60,547 nt of DNA from an uncultured Flavobacteriales bacterium (GTDB taxonomy: Bacteria; Bacteroidota; Bacteroidia; Flavobacteriales_G; Salibacteraceae), in the NCBI GenBank assembly GCA_937899835.1, contig CALCCE010000041.1, positions 1 to 60,547 of the forward strand. Direction: 5' to 3'. The position numbers were made by a program, and so were the translations under genes. Below, in pieces: positions 52,178 to 60,547 of the stretch (the stretch's first letter is position 1; the number at the start of each line of letters is the position of its first letter). The notes under the pieces were generated by a model. The model searched no databases. It saw only the letters and a list, made by a program, of their open reading frames with translations, and was not told the DNA's origin.

Positions 52178-53878
52178 ATGCGACCTGCACTCGCAACGGC
52201 TATTCTTTTTCTTTGTTTGGTTCCTGTCTCTACTCATGCTTATGTAGACAGTTTGCAGGGGGTGTTGCGCGACCCATCCTACAGCGTAGCGGAAAAAGTG
52301 AAGGGGGCCCGTCAATTGGCAAGTTGGTTCTCTCAACAGCAACTCGATAGTGCAATTACGTATGCGCATGTTTATCTACACTGGACTAAAACGGCGGGTG
52401 ATACCAACAAGATTGTAGATGCATACCATCTCCTGAGCACCATCAACGAATTGCGAAGTAATCCGGAAGAAGCGGCAAAGTTTGTAGAGCAAGCTTCCCT
52501 GCTTATTCATCAAACAGGAGACCTCTACTCCGAGTTTCACAACCTCAACTTGCGGGCTGCCATTGCTGGCGACCGGTTCAATACTGAAAGGGAGTTGCAA
52601 CTCCATCAACAGGCGAATTCAGTGGCTAATCAGCTCCGCGATAGTAGCTTGATTACGATTTCGCTGAACAATTTGGCCAACTTTTACAAAATAACCGGGA
52701 ACATAGACCTGGCCGATGAAAGCTATGCGCAGGCATTAGCTATCTGCCAGGCGCGTAAAAATTATTTGGGAGCACATATCGTCTTGCTCAATCAGGCGCA
52801 ACTCGCCATCCACCGAAAGCACTATGCACGCGCCATAGACCTTGTAAGGCCGGTAGTAACCTATTTTGAAGAGAATAAGCACAAGAATTACCTGGCCTTT
52901 GCCTACTCTACCCTCGGATTTGCGTATTTCGGCTTTGAAGAATACCGCCGGGCATTAGACTATACCCAGCAGTGCCAAAAGTTGCTTGAAGAAACCACCA
53001 GTGCCTACGGCATGGCGGAAGCGCTTATGTTGACTGGTAAAAGCTACGCAGCATTGGGTCAAACTGACAGTGCCTTGCATTATTTATCGTTGGCAATAGC
53101 AATGGCTGAAACAACACAAAATCCTGAAGAATTAGAGTCTTGCTATGAAGCGCTGTACCAATTTCATAAAGCCCATGGAGACCTTGCCAAAGCGCTTTAC
53201 TATCACGAACGCTATATCGGAATAAGAGATAGTTTGGAAGGGATTGCCACCCGGAATAAAATCGAGGAAGCACGCATCCGCTTTCAGCTCAAAGAAGCTC
53301 ATTATCAGGATAGCCTGCTGTTTGAACAAGTACGCCAAAAAGAGCAAATGGAGCTGCAGTTAGCGCACAGTAAACGCAATACGTATTTTGCCTTCGCTTT
53401 GGTAGCGGTCATACTTTCGTGCATCACAGTACTGATCTATATGCGCTTTAAGCACTTCAAGGCTACGGTAGAAAAGCAAACGCTGTTGAATCAACTCGAC
53501 AAGCTGAAATCTGCCGTCGTGAAAGATCTCGTGCTGGCCGATGGTCCTACCAACACACCTACGCCAGATATATACCGGCATCAAATTGAGCACAATCTGT
53601 CAGCCAAACTCAACGATACCGACTGGGCTATTTTATTGGCTTTGTACCAAACACCAGTGATCACCAACAAGGACCTGGCCGAAAAGGTAAACCGCAGTTT
53701 TGAGGGCGTACGTTCCAGCCTAAAAAAGATGTATCGTCTGTTTGGGCTTAACGATACCAAAGGAAATCGAAAAGCAGCCCTTATCATCAAAGCCATCGAG
53801 TTTTCGGGTAGAGAACCGATCCCTCCTGCCCTTGAAGCAGAAGCAGTACCTGAGGAAGTGAGCAGTACCCTCAGCTGA
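52178..53878 (+). CDS. Membrane-bound TPR-HTH transcriptional regulator
   Basis: 566 residues. Signal anchor ~1-22; about seven TPR-like helical pairs in the periplasm (~40-360; SLNNLANFYKITGNIDLADE; AYSTLGFAYFGFEEYRRAL); a charged coiled coil; a transmembrane helix (~400-422); and a cytoplasmic C-terminal helix-turn-helix (~470-550; LNDTDWAILLALYQTP and KDLAEKVNRSFEGVRSSLKKM). This is a one-component regulator: the sensor and DNA-binding parts are joined through the membrane with no phosphorelay. Such TPR-HTH proteins are known in Bacteroidota, with few characterised. The lipoprotein gene follows after 43 bases. Confidence 0.83.
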   Translation: MRPALATAILFLCLVPVSTHAYVDSLQGVLRDPSYSVAEKVKGARQLASWFSQQQLDSAITYAHVYLHWTKTAGDTNKIVDAYHLLSTINELRSNPEEAAKFVEQASLLIHQTGDLYSEFHNLNLRAAIAGDRFNTERELQLHQQANSVANQLRDSSLITISLNNLANFYKITGNIDLADESYAQALAICQARKNYLGAHIVLLNQAQLAIHRKHYARAIDLVRPVVTYFEENKHKNYLAFAYSTLGFAYFGFEEYRRALDYTQQCQKLLEETTSAYGMAEALMLTGKSYAALGQTDSALHYLSLAIAMAETTQNPEELESCYEALYQFHKAHGDLAKALYYHERYIGIRDSLEGIATRNKIEEARIRFQLKEAHYQDSLLFEQVRQKEQMELQLAHSKRNTYFAFALVAVILSCITVLIYMRFKHFKATVEKQTLLNQLDKLKSAVVKDLVLADGPTNTPTPDIYRHQIEHNLSAKLNDTDWAILLALYQTPVITNKDLAEKVNRSFEGVRSSLKKMYRLFGLNDTKGNRKAALIIKAIEFSGREPIPPALEAEAVPEEVSSTLS

Positions 53879-53921
53879 ACCCTTCCAACTTCAACTAGCG
53901 GTTTAAGAAAGTCCTCTCAGT

Positions 53922-54572
53922 ATGCCTTCTTCTCCTTACCTACTGATTGTTTTACTACTGTGGTCTTGTACAGGCTCTCCTCCTTCGAGGGAATCAGTGG
54001 ATAAAAACACTGCACCTGCTTCTACTGATGCTCTACTGCCTGGCACAATGGAGGAGATCGAAGCTTTTGTTCCCGAAGGATATGAAGTCCTTGATTTTGA
54101 AAGAGCCGATCTCAATAACGATGCACAAAAAGACGTGCTTCTGATACTCAAGTCGCTCAAAGAAGAGGAGGCAATGGAAGAAGAAGTTCTAAGGCCCATG
54201 CTGCTGCTCATCAGGTCCTTCGATCGTGGTCTAAAACTTGCTGCCCAAAACAATAAGGTGGTATACTGTTACCGTTGTGGAGGCACCTTGGGTGATCCTT
54301 ATATCCGAACTGCGGTCAAAGGGAAGTATTTTTCGGTAGAGCATTATGGTGGTGGGGGTCTTTTTAAATTTTCGAAAATCGTCACATTTAAGTTCGATGA
54401 GGAAAAAGACCATTGGCTCCTGCATCAGGACGGCAGCGAATATTTTGAATTGAACCCCAATTCAGGTGACAATGCTGAAGCGATTGTAAAAACCGGTGAA
54501 CGCATCCTGACTCGGAACGATTTTGGGACAGTACGATTTGAGGAGTACGATATCTATCAAGCTTCTAATTAG
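53922..54572 (+). CDS. Lipoprotein of unknown function
   Basis: 216 residues. Lipobox LLWSC, lipidated C16. The segment ADLNNDAQKDVLLIL (~62-76) has the DxNxDxxxD pattern of a calcium-binding FG-GAP/VCBS-like loop. The YCYRCGG motif at ~110-116 adds two Cys. The rest is beta-rich. It resembles a family of lipoproteins found in Bacteroidota and Proteobacteria without known function. Its position 43 bases after the membrane-bound regulator makes it a likely target or partner of that protein. Confidence 0.7.
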   Translation: MPSSPYLLIVLLLWSCTGSPPSRESVDKNTAPASTDALLPGTMEEIEAFVPEGYEVLDFERADLNNDAQKDVLLILKSLKEEEAMEEEVLRPMLLLIRSFDRGLKLAAQNNKVVYCYRCGGTLGDPYIRTAVKGKYFSVEHYGGGGLFKFSKIVTFKFDEEKDHWLLHQDGSEYFELNPNSGDNAEAIVKTGERILTRNDFGTVRFEEYDIYQASN

Positions 54573-54724
54573 GACTTACCATTGGCAACCTCTTACGGAT
54601 CGATGCGCCTAATACTAAGGAGCAACAAAAACGATTGTGCTGGTAACGGTTTACACCAGCATGATGGAATGAACATTAAAGCACTCCACCATCTAACAAA
54701 GGGTGTTTGACACCAATTTTTCAC

Positions 54725-56704
54725 ATGAGAAACATTTGCAACAATACCCATATTGGATTGCTGATATGGCTCGTTTTGGTACCACTATGGAGCATTGGAC
54801 AAACCGAAACGGTTGATAAAGACCAACAAGAGGCCAACCACCGGCTGAGTCAAGAGCAACAAATAGAACAGTTGAAGCAAGATTTAGAGAATGATAGTGC
54901 CCCAAATGCCAACACCAAAACCCTTAGAAAGTTAGTAGGACTTTACATGAACATCAGCCTGGACAGCGCCTTGGTATTTGCTCAAAAAGAATTGGCATTG
55001 GCCCAAATAAGAAAAGACCCAAGTGCACAGGGCATCGCCCGACTCAACCTTGCAGGGGTATTTTTTCAAATGACCTCAGTCGATACTGCATTATCATTGC
55101 TGCTGACCAATCGCGATGAAAAGGCGCTTTATAATGATTCTTTGATTGCAGCTACCGAAACTGCCTTAAGTGTGATTTATACTGCTTTGGGTAAGTATGA
55201 AAATGCAATTGAGGCAGGCTTCAACGCCATTGAGGTGTTTGAAATGGCCAATGACAGTACCAACGCCGGATTCAATTACATTTCGCTTTCGGAGGTCTAC
55301 CTATGGGGCTTAAAAGACCAGGAAAAAGGCCTTGAATGCATTCGAAAAGCGATCATGCTTCTACGGGCAAAAAATGCTCCTCCCAACTATTTAATTGGAG
55401 CATTGACTCGATACGGGGATGTATGTACCCAAATAAAGGAGTACAACCGGGCGGAAGCAAAATTTAAAGAAGCTCTGGAATTGTCCCTGGCCAAAAACGA
55501 TTATTGGTACCTGTCGGATTCATATTGCGGATTGGGCAAAGTGTATTACCACCAAGGCCACTACGCCAAATCCATCCAATACCTCGAAAAGGCCCTGGAA
55601 AAATCCGACAGCTTGGAACACCGGATGGCACGGATTTACCGCTATTTGGGCTTGAACCACCGGGCATCAGGACAATTGCAAAAGGCCATCGCCTACTTTG
55701 AATTGTGCCTGCCCATGGAAAAAAGCCTTAAAAATCAAATTAGTATCGAAGAATTTTTGGTGGACTGCCACTCACAGCTTTCCAACTATCTCAAGGCTTT
55801 CGAATACCAACGCCAGGTTACCCAACACCAGGACTCATTGCACGCCCGCGAACAAGAAAAGCGGATCACCGAAGTGGTGGAGAAATATGAAAATGAACAG
55901 AAGACGATGAAAATTGAAAAACTCAACACTGAAAACCGACACAAAGGAGAGGTGATCTCCCAACAGAAGTTGAATTTCGGCATTGCCTTAGCCTTGCTAC
56001 TGTTGCTTGGTGCGGGTGGTTTTTTATGGATTCGCTTCCGGCAAAAACTCCAGGAAGGCATCAACCAATTGGAGAAGAACCAACTACAACAGCGTTTTTT
56101 GCGGGTACAATTAAATCCCCATTTCTTGTTTCATGCCCTCAGCTCCATCGAGAGCTATATTTATACCAACGAAAAAGAATCGGCGGCTGCTTTTTTGCGC
56201 AACTTCAGCAAGTTGATGCGCAACATTCTCGAAACTTCTGATCAGGATTTTGTGTCCCTCGAAAACGACCTGGATACCATGCGGGAGTATCTGATGATGC
56301 AACAACTGAACAGCGATTTTAAATTCGAATACGACATCACCGTCGATGAAAACCTCAATTTACAAACCCTGCAAGTGCCGCCAATGCTCATTCAGCCCTT
56401 TATCGAAAATGCCATTTTGCACGGTGCGCTTCAAGTTAAAAACGGCACGGTAGCAATACATTACCTTTCCACTGCCAGGCACCTGCAAATCAGGATAAAA
56501 GACAATGGACCCGGCCTCACCAGCGGTGAACACAGGAGCGGTTCATTGTGGCGTTCTATGGGAATGGAAATTGTACAACAGCGCATTCAAAACCTGGAAA
56601 AAAGTCACGGCCTACACATCCAGTACCGTATAGCAGCGAATGAAGGTCAGAAAGGCACCATCGTGGTGCTCGATGTGCCCATCCGACAGGTGTCGGCGGC
56701 TTAG
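54725..56704 (+). CDS. Orphan TPR sensor histidine kinase (LytS-type)
   Basis: 659 residues from ATG 54725 (the frame opens six codons earlier at a TTG). Signal peptide ~1-26; TPR-like repeats ~50-370; a coiled coil ~375-420; a transmembrane helix ~418-440; His_kinase domain with VQLNPHFLFHALSSIESY (His ~467) and an HATPase with LIQPFIENAILHGAL, DNGPGLT and GMEIVQQRIQNLEK. No response-regulator gene is adjacent: an unrelated SDR gene follows. It may signal to one of the LytTR proteins elsewhere in the genome. A GGTGT-TTG-ACACC dyad lies just before the start codon. Confidence 0.9.
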   Translation: MRNICNNTHIGLLIWLVLVPLWSIGQTETVDKDQQEANHRLSQEQQIEQLKQDLENDSAPNANTKTLRKLVGLYMNISLDSALVFAQKELALAQIRKDPSAQGIARLNLAGVFFQMTSVDTALSLLLTNRDEKALYNDSLIAATETALSVIYTALGKYENAIEAGFNAIEVFEMANDSTNAGFNYISLSEVYLWGLKDQEKGLECIRKAIMLLRAKNAPPNYLIGALTRYGDVCTQIKEYNRAEAKFKEALELSLAKNDYWYLSDSYCGLGKVYYHQGHYAKSIQYLEKALEKSDSLEHRMARIYRYLGLNHRASGQLQKAIAYFELCLPMEKSLKNQISIEEFLVDCHSQLSNYLKAFEYQRQVTQHQDSLHAREQEKRITEVVEKYENEQKTMKIEKLNTENRHKGEVISQQKLNFGIALALLLLLGAGGFLWIRFRQKLQEGINQLEKNQLQQRFLRVQLNPHFLFHALSSIESYIYTNEKESAAAFLRNFSKLMRNILETSDQDFVSLENDLDTMREYLMMQQLNSDFKFEYDITVDENLNLQTLQVPPMLIQPFIENAILHGALQVKNGTVAIHYLSTARHLQIRIKDNGPGLTSGEHRSGSLWRSMGMEIVQQRIQNLEKSHGLHIQYRIAANEGQKGTIVVLDVPIRQVSAA

Positions 56705-57115
56705 ATCGAACACAATTTTTCGTTCTTCTACCCCTGTTGGCCAACGATCGGAATCCGGAAGCCCAGGGGTTGGAGCAAGGAGCCGAAAAAAAGGGTAACT
56801 TAAATGAGGAGATGTAAAGAGTAGAGGCTTTGAGTGAGTAATTGGGTTTAAACACGCCTTGTTAGGCCTGCCTATCACCTGCGCTATACTGTTGCTAATT
56901 GCTCCCTTGTAAACGCCTTTGCTTAAACAAGCTTGCCAACGTGCAGTTGTATTGAGGAACTTAGCGTTCTATTTTCAAGCTCGGTTTGGGTTTAGGTTGG
57001 TAGCAGACATAAGCTTATAAAGCGCTTCTTTCTTTTGAAAACAGCGTTTTTTTATCTTCTTTAAAAATCACCTCCTGAAGGCTCCCAAAGCCGCACTTAA
57101 AAACCATCAAATGCG
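56705..57115. other. Intergenic region
   Basis: 411 bases on the plus strand between the orphan kinase and the SDR gene. Short frames run in several directions, but none has a recognisable family. A small GTTGGCCAAC dyad is present near 56732. No terminator with a T-run is visible. Confidence 0.4.
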
Positions 57116-58546
57116 ATGAAGATCTTCCTTACCGGAGCAACGGGCTACATTGGAAAACGCCTACTGCCGCTTTTGGTTAGCCAAGGGCACCAGGTAGTGT
57201 GTGGGGTTCGTGATCCTTCCAGGTTTCAACCTCCGGATTCTATGAAGGCCAACATCTCGGTGGTGACAACCGACCTTTTAGATGCGGCTACGCTAACCAA
57301 TATTCCCGATGACATCGATGCGGCCTATTATTTGATTCACTCCATGTCGTCTTCCAACAATTACCAAACCCTGGAACAACAATGCGCCATCAACTTTCGG
57401 GAGCGAATTTCGAAAACCAAGGCGATACAGGTAATCTTTTTGAGTGGTATTATCAATGGTAAGGCACTTTCCGATCACTTGTTATCCCGAAAAAAAGTAG
57501 AGGAAGAACTGCTATCGGGCCCTTATGCACTTACCACTTTGCGTGCCGGAATCATTGTAGGATCGGGCAGTGCCTCTTTCGAGATCATCCGCGACCTGGT
57601 AGAAAAACTACCGGTAATGGTTACGCCAAAGTGGCTGCTGACCCGCTGCCAGCCCATCGGAATTAGTGATGTGCTGCTGTTTCTGTTGAAAAGCCTGCAC
57701 CACCCGGAAACCTACAATCGGGATTTCGACATCGGTGGCCCGGATATTTTAACCTATAAAAACATGTTGCTTGCCTTTGCCAGGGTAAGCTACCTGGGAC
57801 GCGTGATTTGGACGGTTCCCGTGATGACGCCAAAGCTATCTTCTTATTGGCTGTATTTTGTTACCTCTACTTCCTACCGGTTGGCTTCTTCTTTGGTTGA
57901 CAGCATGAAGGTAGAGGTCGTTTGTAGAAACAATGACATTAATACCATTCTGGAGGTTGAACCTATCCCTTATGAGGAGGCCATCAAACGGGCCTTCACC
58001 AAGATCAAGAATAACGAAATTGTTTCCAGCTGGAAGGATTCGTATGCCAGCAGTGGCATCGAAATTAAAATTGCCGATTTCATTTCCGTGCCAACTTTCG
58101 GGTGTTTTGTAGATCAGCGAAGGTCCACCATGGACGACCGGCTTAAAACATTGGACCGAGTTTGGCAGATTGGTGGAAAAAATGGCTGGTATTATGCCCA
58201 TTGGCTCTGGGCGTTGAGGGGATACCTAGACAAATTGTTTGGCGGAGTGGGCCTAAGAAGGGGCAGAACCAATCCCAATGAAATCGCCCCGGGAGATTCC
58301 CTGGATTTTTGGCGCGTGTTGTATGCCAACAAAAAAGAAGGGCGGCTGCTCCTGATCGCCGAAATGAAACTGCCCGGTGAGGCGTGGTTAGAATTTCGGG
58401 TAGAAAACGATCAGTTGGTACAAACGGCAACTTTCCGACCATTGGGCGTAGCCGGCCGAATGTATTGGTATTCGGTTTACGTGTTTCACGGCTTTATTTT
58501 CAGCGGATTGCTCAACAAGCTGACGACCCGTCAAGACGAGGTCTGA
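57116..58546 (+). CDS. SDR-type NAD(P)-binding protein with DUF2867 domain
   Basis: 476 residues. The N-terminal ~220 residues are an atypical short-chain dehydrogenase/NmrA-like domain with the dinucleotide motif TGATGYIG (~6-13) and a later YYLIHSM and LSGIIN. The C-terminal ~160 residues match DUF2867 (LRRGRTNPNEIAPGDSLDFW; MYWYSVYVFHGFIF). This fused layout is common and widely conserved in bacteria, but its reaction is not known. Related single-domain proteins act on quinones or carotenoid-like substrates. It has no signal peptide and no clear operon partner apart from the DUF2007 gene 68 bases downstream. Confidence 0.86.
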   Translation: MKIFLTGATGYIGKRLLPLLVSQGHQVVCGVRDPSRFQPPDSMKANISVVTTDLLDAATLTNIPDDIDAAYYLIHSMSSSNNYQTLEQQCAINFRERISKTKAIQVIFLSGIINGKALSDHLLSRKKVEEELLSGPYALTTLRAGIIVGSGSASFEIIRDLVEKLPVMVTPKWLLTRCQPIGISDVLLFLLKSLHHPETYNRDFDIGGPDILTYKNMLLAFARVSYLGRVIWTVPVMTPKLSSYWLYFVTSTSYRLASSLVDSMKVEVVCRNNDINTILEVEPIPYEEAIKRAFTKIKNNEIVSSWKDSYASSGIEIKIADFISVPTFGCFVDQRRSTMDDRLKTLDRVWQIGGKNGWYYAHWLWALRGYLDKLFGGVGLRRGRTNPNEIAPGDSLDFWRVLYANKKEGRLLLIAEMKLPGEAWLEFRVENDQLVQTATFRPLGVAGRMYWYSVYVFHGFIFSGLLNKLTTRQDEV

Positions 58547-58614
58547 TTTCCAGGACCACCTAATTTCAACCTGGCCTTTCAAACAGCGTTTGGTTTTTCC
58601 CCAACTTTACCGCG

Positions 58615-59358
58615 ATGAACAACTTTATCACTGTGGCCACCTTTACCTATCCCGAAGAATTGATTTTCCTTCGCGGTCGGCTCGAATCGGAGGGCATCGA
58701 ATGCCGGGTATTGGATGAACTCACGGTTCAAACCAATCCATTGTACTCAGGCGCAGTGGGCGGTGTAAAACTTCAAGTGCGGGAAAGTGACCTTTCTCGC
58801 ACCCGTGAGGTACTGACGCTTGCTGGATATACCGAACCATCGGAAACCACGTTACCGGGTTTCTGGATCAAATTCGACCAGTGGACTCAAAAAATTCCCT
58901 TGTTGAATCGATGGATCATTGAGTTGCGTCTGGTGGTGTTGCTGGTAGTGGCTTTGTGTGTGTTGGCTATTCCCATCGCAATGCTCAGTTTACCTACTGC
59001 CTACGAGCAACTGACCGACAACAACTGGTGCCTGGATTTCATCACCTATCAAGGACAGGATTATGTTCCGCGTACGCTTGGGATTACCCTTTCAGGGCCG
59101 GCTTTCTGCGAAGCCTCCATCTCCTTTCAAACGGATGGAACCGTTCGGTTTCCTGGCTTCAACAGTTATGGAGCAAGGGGTAAATGGGTGTTAAATAACG
59201 ATCTATTACAGGTTGCGCAATTAGATACCTTTCAACACATTTTCGAAGGTACATACTCCATTGAAATCAATAATGATATGCTGGTTTTCAGGTCTGCCAC
59301 AACTAGCATTCATTGCCACCAAAACCAGGGCTTCACGTTAGCTATCCCGGGCTATTAA
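58615..59358 (+). CDS. DUF2007-domain membrane protein
   Basis: 247 residues. Residues ~1-72 match DUF2007, a ferredoxin-like signal-transducing domain (FTYPEELIFLRGRLESEGI; GVKLQVRESDLSRTREVL). A single transmembrane helix follows (~103-125), then a beta-rich C-terminal domain (~130-247) that should be periplasmic. DUF2007 proteins are thought to act as PII-like or ligand-binding modules in some cases, unproven here. It is close behind the SDR gene and converges on the S74 gene 16 bases away. Confidence 0.75.
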   Translation: MNNFITVATFTYPEELIFLRGRLESEGIECRVLDELTVQTNPLYSGAVGGVKLQVRESDLSRTREVLTLAGYTEPSETTLPGFWIKFDQWTQKIPLLNRWIIELRLVVLLVVALCVLAIPIAMLSLPTAYEQLTDNNWCLDFITYQGQDYVPRTLGITLSGPAFCEASISFQTDGTVRFPGFNSYGARGKWVLNNDLLQVAQLDTFQHIFEGTYSIEINNDMLVFRSATTSIHCHQNQGFTLAIPGY

Positions 59359-59374
59359 CCCTACACCTTTTCGG

Positions 59375-60360
59375 TTACCGCCCAACTTGATTCTGAAGCG
59401 CGAGCAGTTGGGCTTGCAACTGCTTAATTTGTGCCTCCATGGTGGCAATGCGCTGATCTTGGGTAGTAATGATTTGTTGCTGTTCCTGAAGGGCACCAAT
59501 GGCCAATACGCTCAGGCCGGAATAGTCGAGGGCGTAGTAGGAGGTGCCTTCCTCCCCACCGGTTGCCGGTTGCGTTACCAAATGCGGAAAGAGTGGCAAC
59601 ACTTCCTGGGCAATCAAACCTAATTCTTTGGGGCTGCTATCGTCCTGATTGCGGAAATGGTATTCGGCAACCCGCAATTGCATTACCGGATTTAACAAAC
59701 CGCTGCGGGTGGTGATGTTTTTCTTCAATCGTTCATCGGAAGTGGTGGAATAGGAGCCATCTACATCGTCAAAACTTCCCATATGCGTTCCGTTGAAAAA
59801 CAAGCCCAAATCATTGCCTAACCAGGTGTAGAAGTGCCAGATGTCTCCCCCACCAGAGGCATTTTCTACCGCAAGCCCATCGTCGGCACCTCCCGAGGTG
59901 TGCAGCACGTGAAAATCGCGCGTTGGATTGGTGATTCCTGCTCCTATTTCTCCGTTGGAATCGATAAAAAACCGGGAAGAGCCGGAAGTAACAAAATTAA
60001 TTTGATCCGAAGCACCGTAGGTGCCATCGTTTCCGATGGTAATCAAAGTAGAGCCCGAGCCACGTTCGTCTGGGGCTTCGATGGCATGGCTGTAGACCCA
60101 CGGTGTGGTGAGAAAACCAAGGCCATTCTCGTTACTAGAGGCTTGATCGGTACTTTGAGACCCTACAGAAGTATTTCCGATGACCGCAAAATCAGCAACA
60201 TCCAAGGTGGTTTGTGGATTATTTTCTCCAATGCCCACGTTGCCTTCCACAATTAAACCGTTCGTGGGGGCGGTAGAAGAACCGGAATAACCACTTCCAA
60301 TGGCTGCTGCACCTTCCACATCAAGCTTATTGACCAAATAAGAAGAGCCTCGTGTAAGGA
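59375..60360 (-). CDS. Tail-fibre-like protein with S74 intramolecular chaperone domain (5' truncated)
   Basis: At least 320 residues, with the N-terminus beyond the readable sequence: the frame stays open upstream of the first TTG at 60337, so that TTG is not the true start. The visible part has repeated collagen-like/fibre blocks with VGIGENNPQTTLDV and EIGAGITNPTRDFHV, as in Bacteroidota cell-surface and phage fibre proteins. The C-terminal Peptidase_S74 domain begins at TSDERLKKNITT and includes ELGLIAQEVLPLFP, followed by a coiled coil (IATMEAQIKQLQAQLLALQ). The S74 domain folds the fibre trimer and then cleaves itself off at the conserved Ser. Secretion route is unknown because the N-terminus is missing. 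Confidence 0.83.
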
Positions 60361-60390
60361 AAAAGATAAAATAAAAGTGGTCAACGTATA

Positions 60391-60547
60391 AAAAAAAAAA
60401 AAAAGGGGGGGAGGATGGGGGGGGGGGGGGGGCGGAGGGGGGGGGAGAGGGGGGGAGGGGAAGGGGAGAGGGGGGGGGAGAGGAAGGGGGAGGGGGGGAG
60501 GAAGAGAGGGGAGAGGGGGGGGAGGTGGTAGTGGGAGTGGGGGGAGT
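60391..60547. other. Low-complexity A/G run, probably artefact
   Basis: After 14 consecutive A (60391-60404) the rest of the window is almost only G with scattered A and a few T or C. No natural coding or structural meaning is visible. The pattern is typical of dark-cycle G calls in two-colour sequencing or of a poorly supported contig end. The preceding ~30 bases may also be unreliable. Confidence 0.8.

Noticed and set aside
59834-60256. A 140-codon plus-strand frame opposite the S74 fibre gene
   Set aside because: Antisense to a gene with clear S74 and fibre motifs; composition follows the opposite strand.

Overview
The window reads as a chromosomal segment of a Bacteroidota bacterium, most likely from the Saprospirales (relatives of Lewinella and Haliscomenobacter). 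The evidence is a SusC/SusD pair, several proteins with type IX secretion (T9SS) C-terminal sorting domains, LytTR regulators paired with beta-propeller histidine kinases, TPR-containing kinases, TAnnTTTG-type promoters and the general lack of Shine-Dalgarno sequences. The family-level guess is inference from gene style, not from a marker gene.

Layout. 0-8 kb: an edge fragment of a SMI1/KNR4-like gene, an FkbM methyltransferase, a PsiD-like phosphatidylserine decarboxylase family enzyme, a GH18 protein, and a leftward five-gene operon. That operon joins two unrecognised paralogues with the same Cys/Pro C-terminus to a multi-pass membrane protein, a histidine kinase and a NarL-type regulator. 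8-16 kb: a TPR kinase/NarL regulator pair, a T9SS cargo protein, a small secreted protein and a HipBA toxin-antitoxin pair. 16-25 kb: a DUF2064 transferase, then a tight SusC-SusD-sodium symporter-metallophosphoesterase operon and two lipoproteins. 25-36 kb: a TPR kinase/LytTR pair, a carboxypeptidase-regulatory-domain protein, a PKD-type T9SS protein and a giant propeller kinase with its LytTR regulator. 36-42 kb: an OmpA-like protein, a cupin/coiled-coil pair, an ECF sigma factor with a predicted two-membrane anti-sigma/beta-barrel protein, and a Crp-glutaredoxin pair.

42-50 kb: a tRNA-Leu(GAG) preceded by two perfect 108-bp tandem repeats that begin with the first 22 nt of that tRNA, a second propeller kinase/LytTR pair, then an AT-rich stretch with small unrecognised ORFs and an acyltransferase, and a cupredoxin with a T9SS tail. 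50-60 kb: a beta-helix lipoprotein, a membrane-bound TPR-HTH regulator, a lipoprotein, an orphan TPR kinase, an SDR/DUF2867 protein, a DUF2007 protein and a truncated S74 chaperone-type fibre protein. The last ~155 bases are poly-A/poly-G low-complexity sequence and look like a sequencing or assembly artefact.

The dominant theme is envelope sensing: five kinase/regulator pairs, one orphan kinase, one membrane-tethered regulator and one sigma/anti-sigma system in 60 kb, interleaved with secreted and outer-membrane proteins. The best candidates for something undescribed are the five-gene operon at 3.8-7.7 kb, the tRNA-derived tandem repeats at 41.8 kb, and the frame-split small gene at 47.5 kb.
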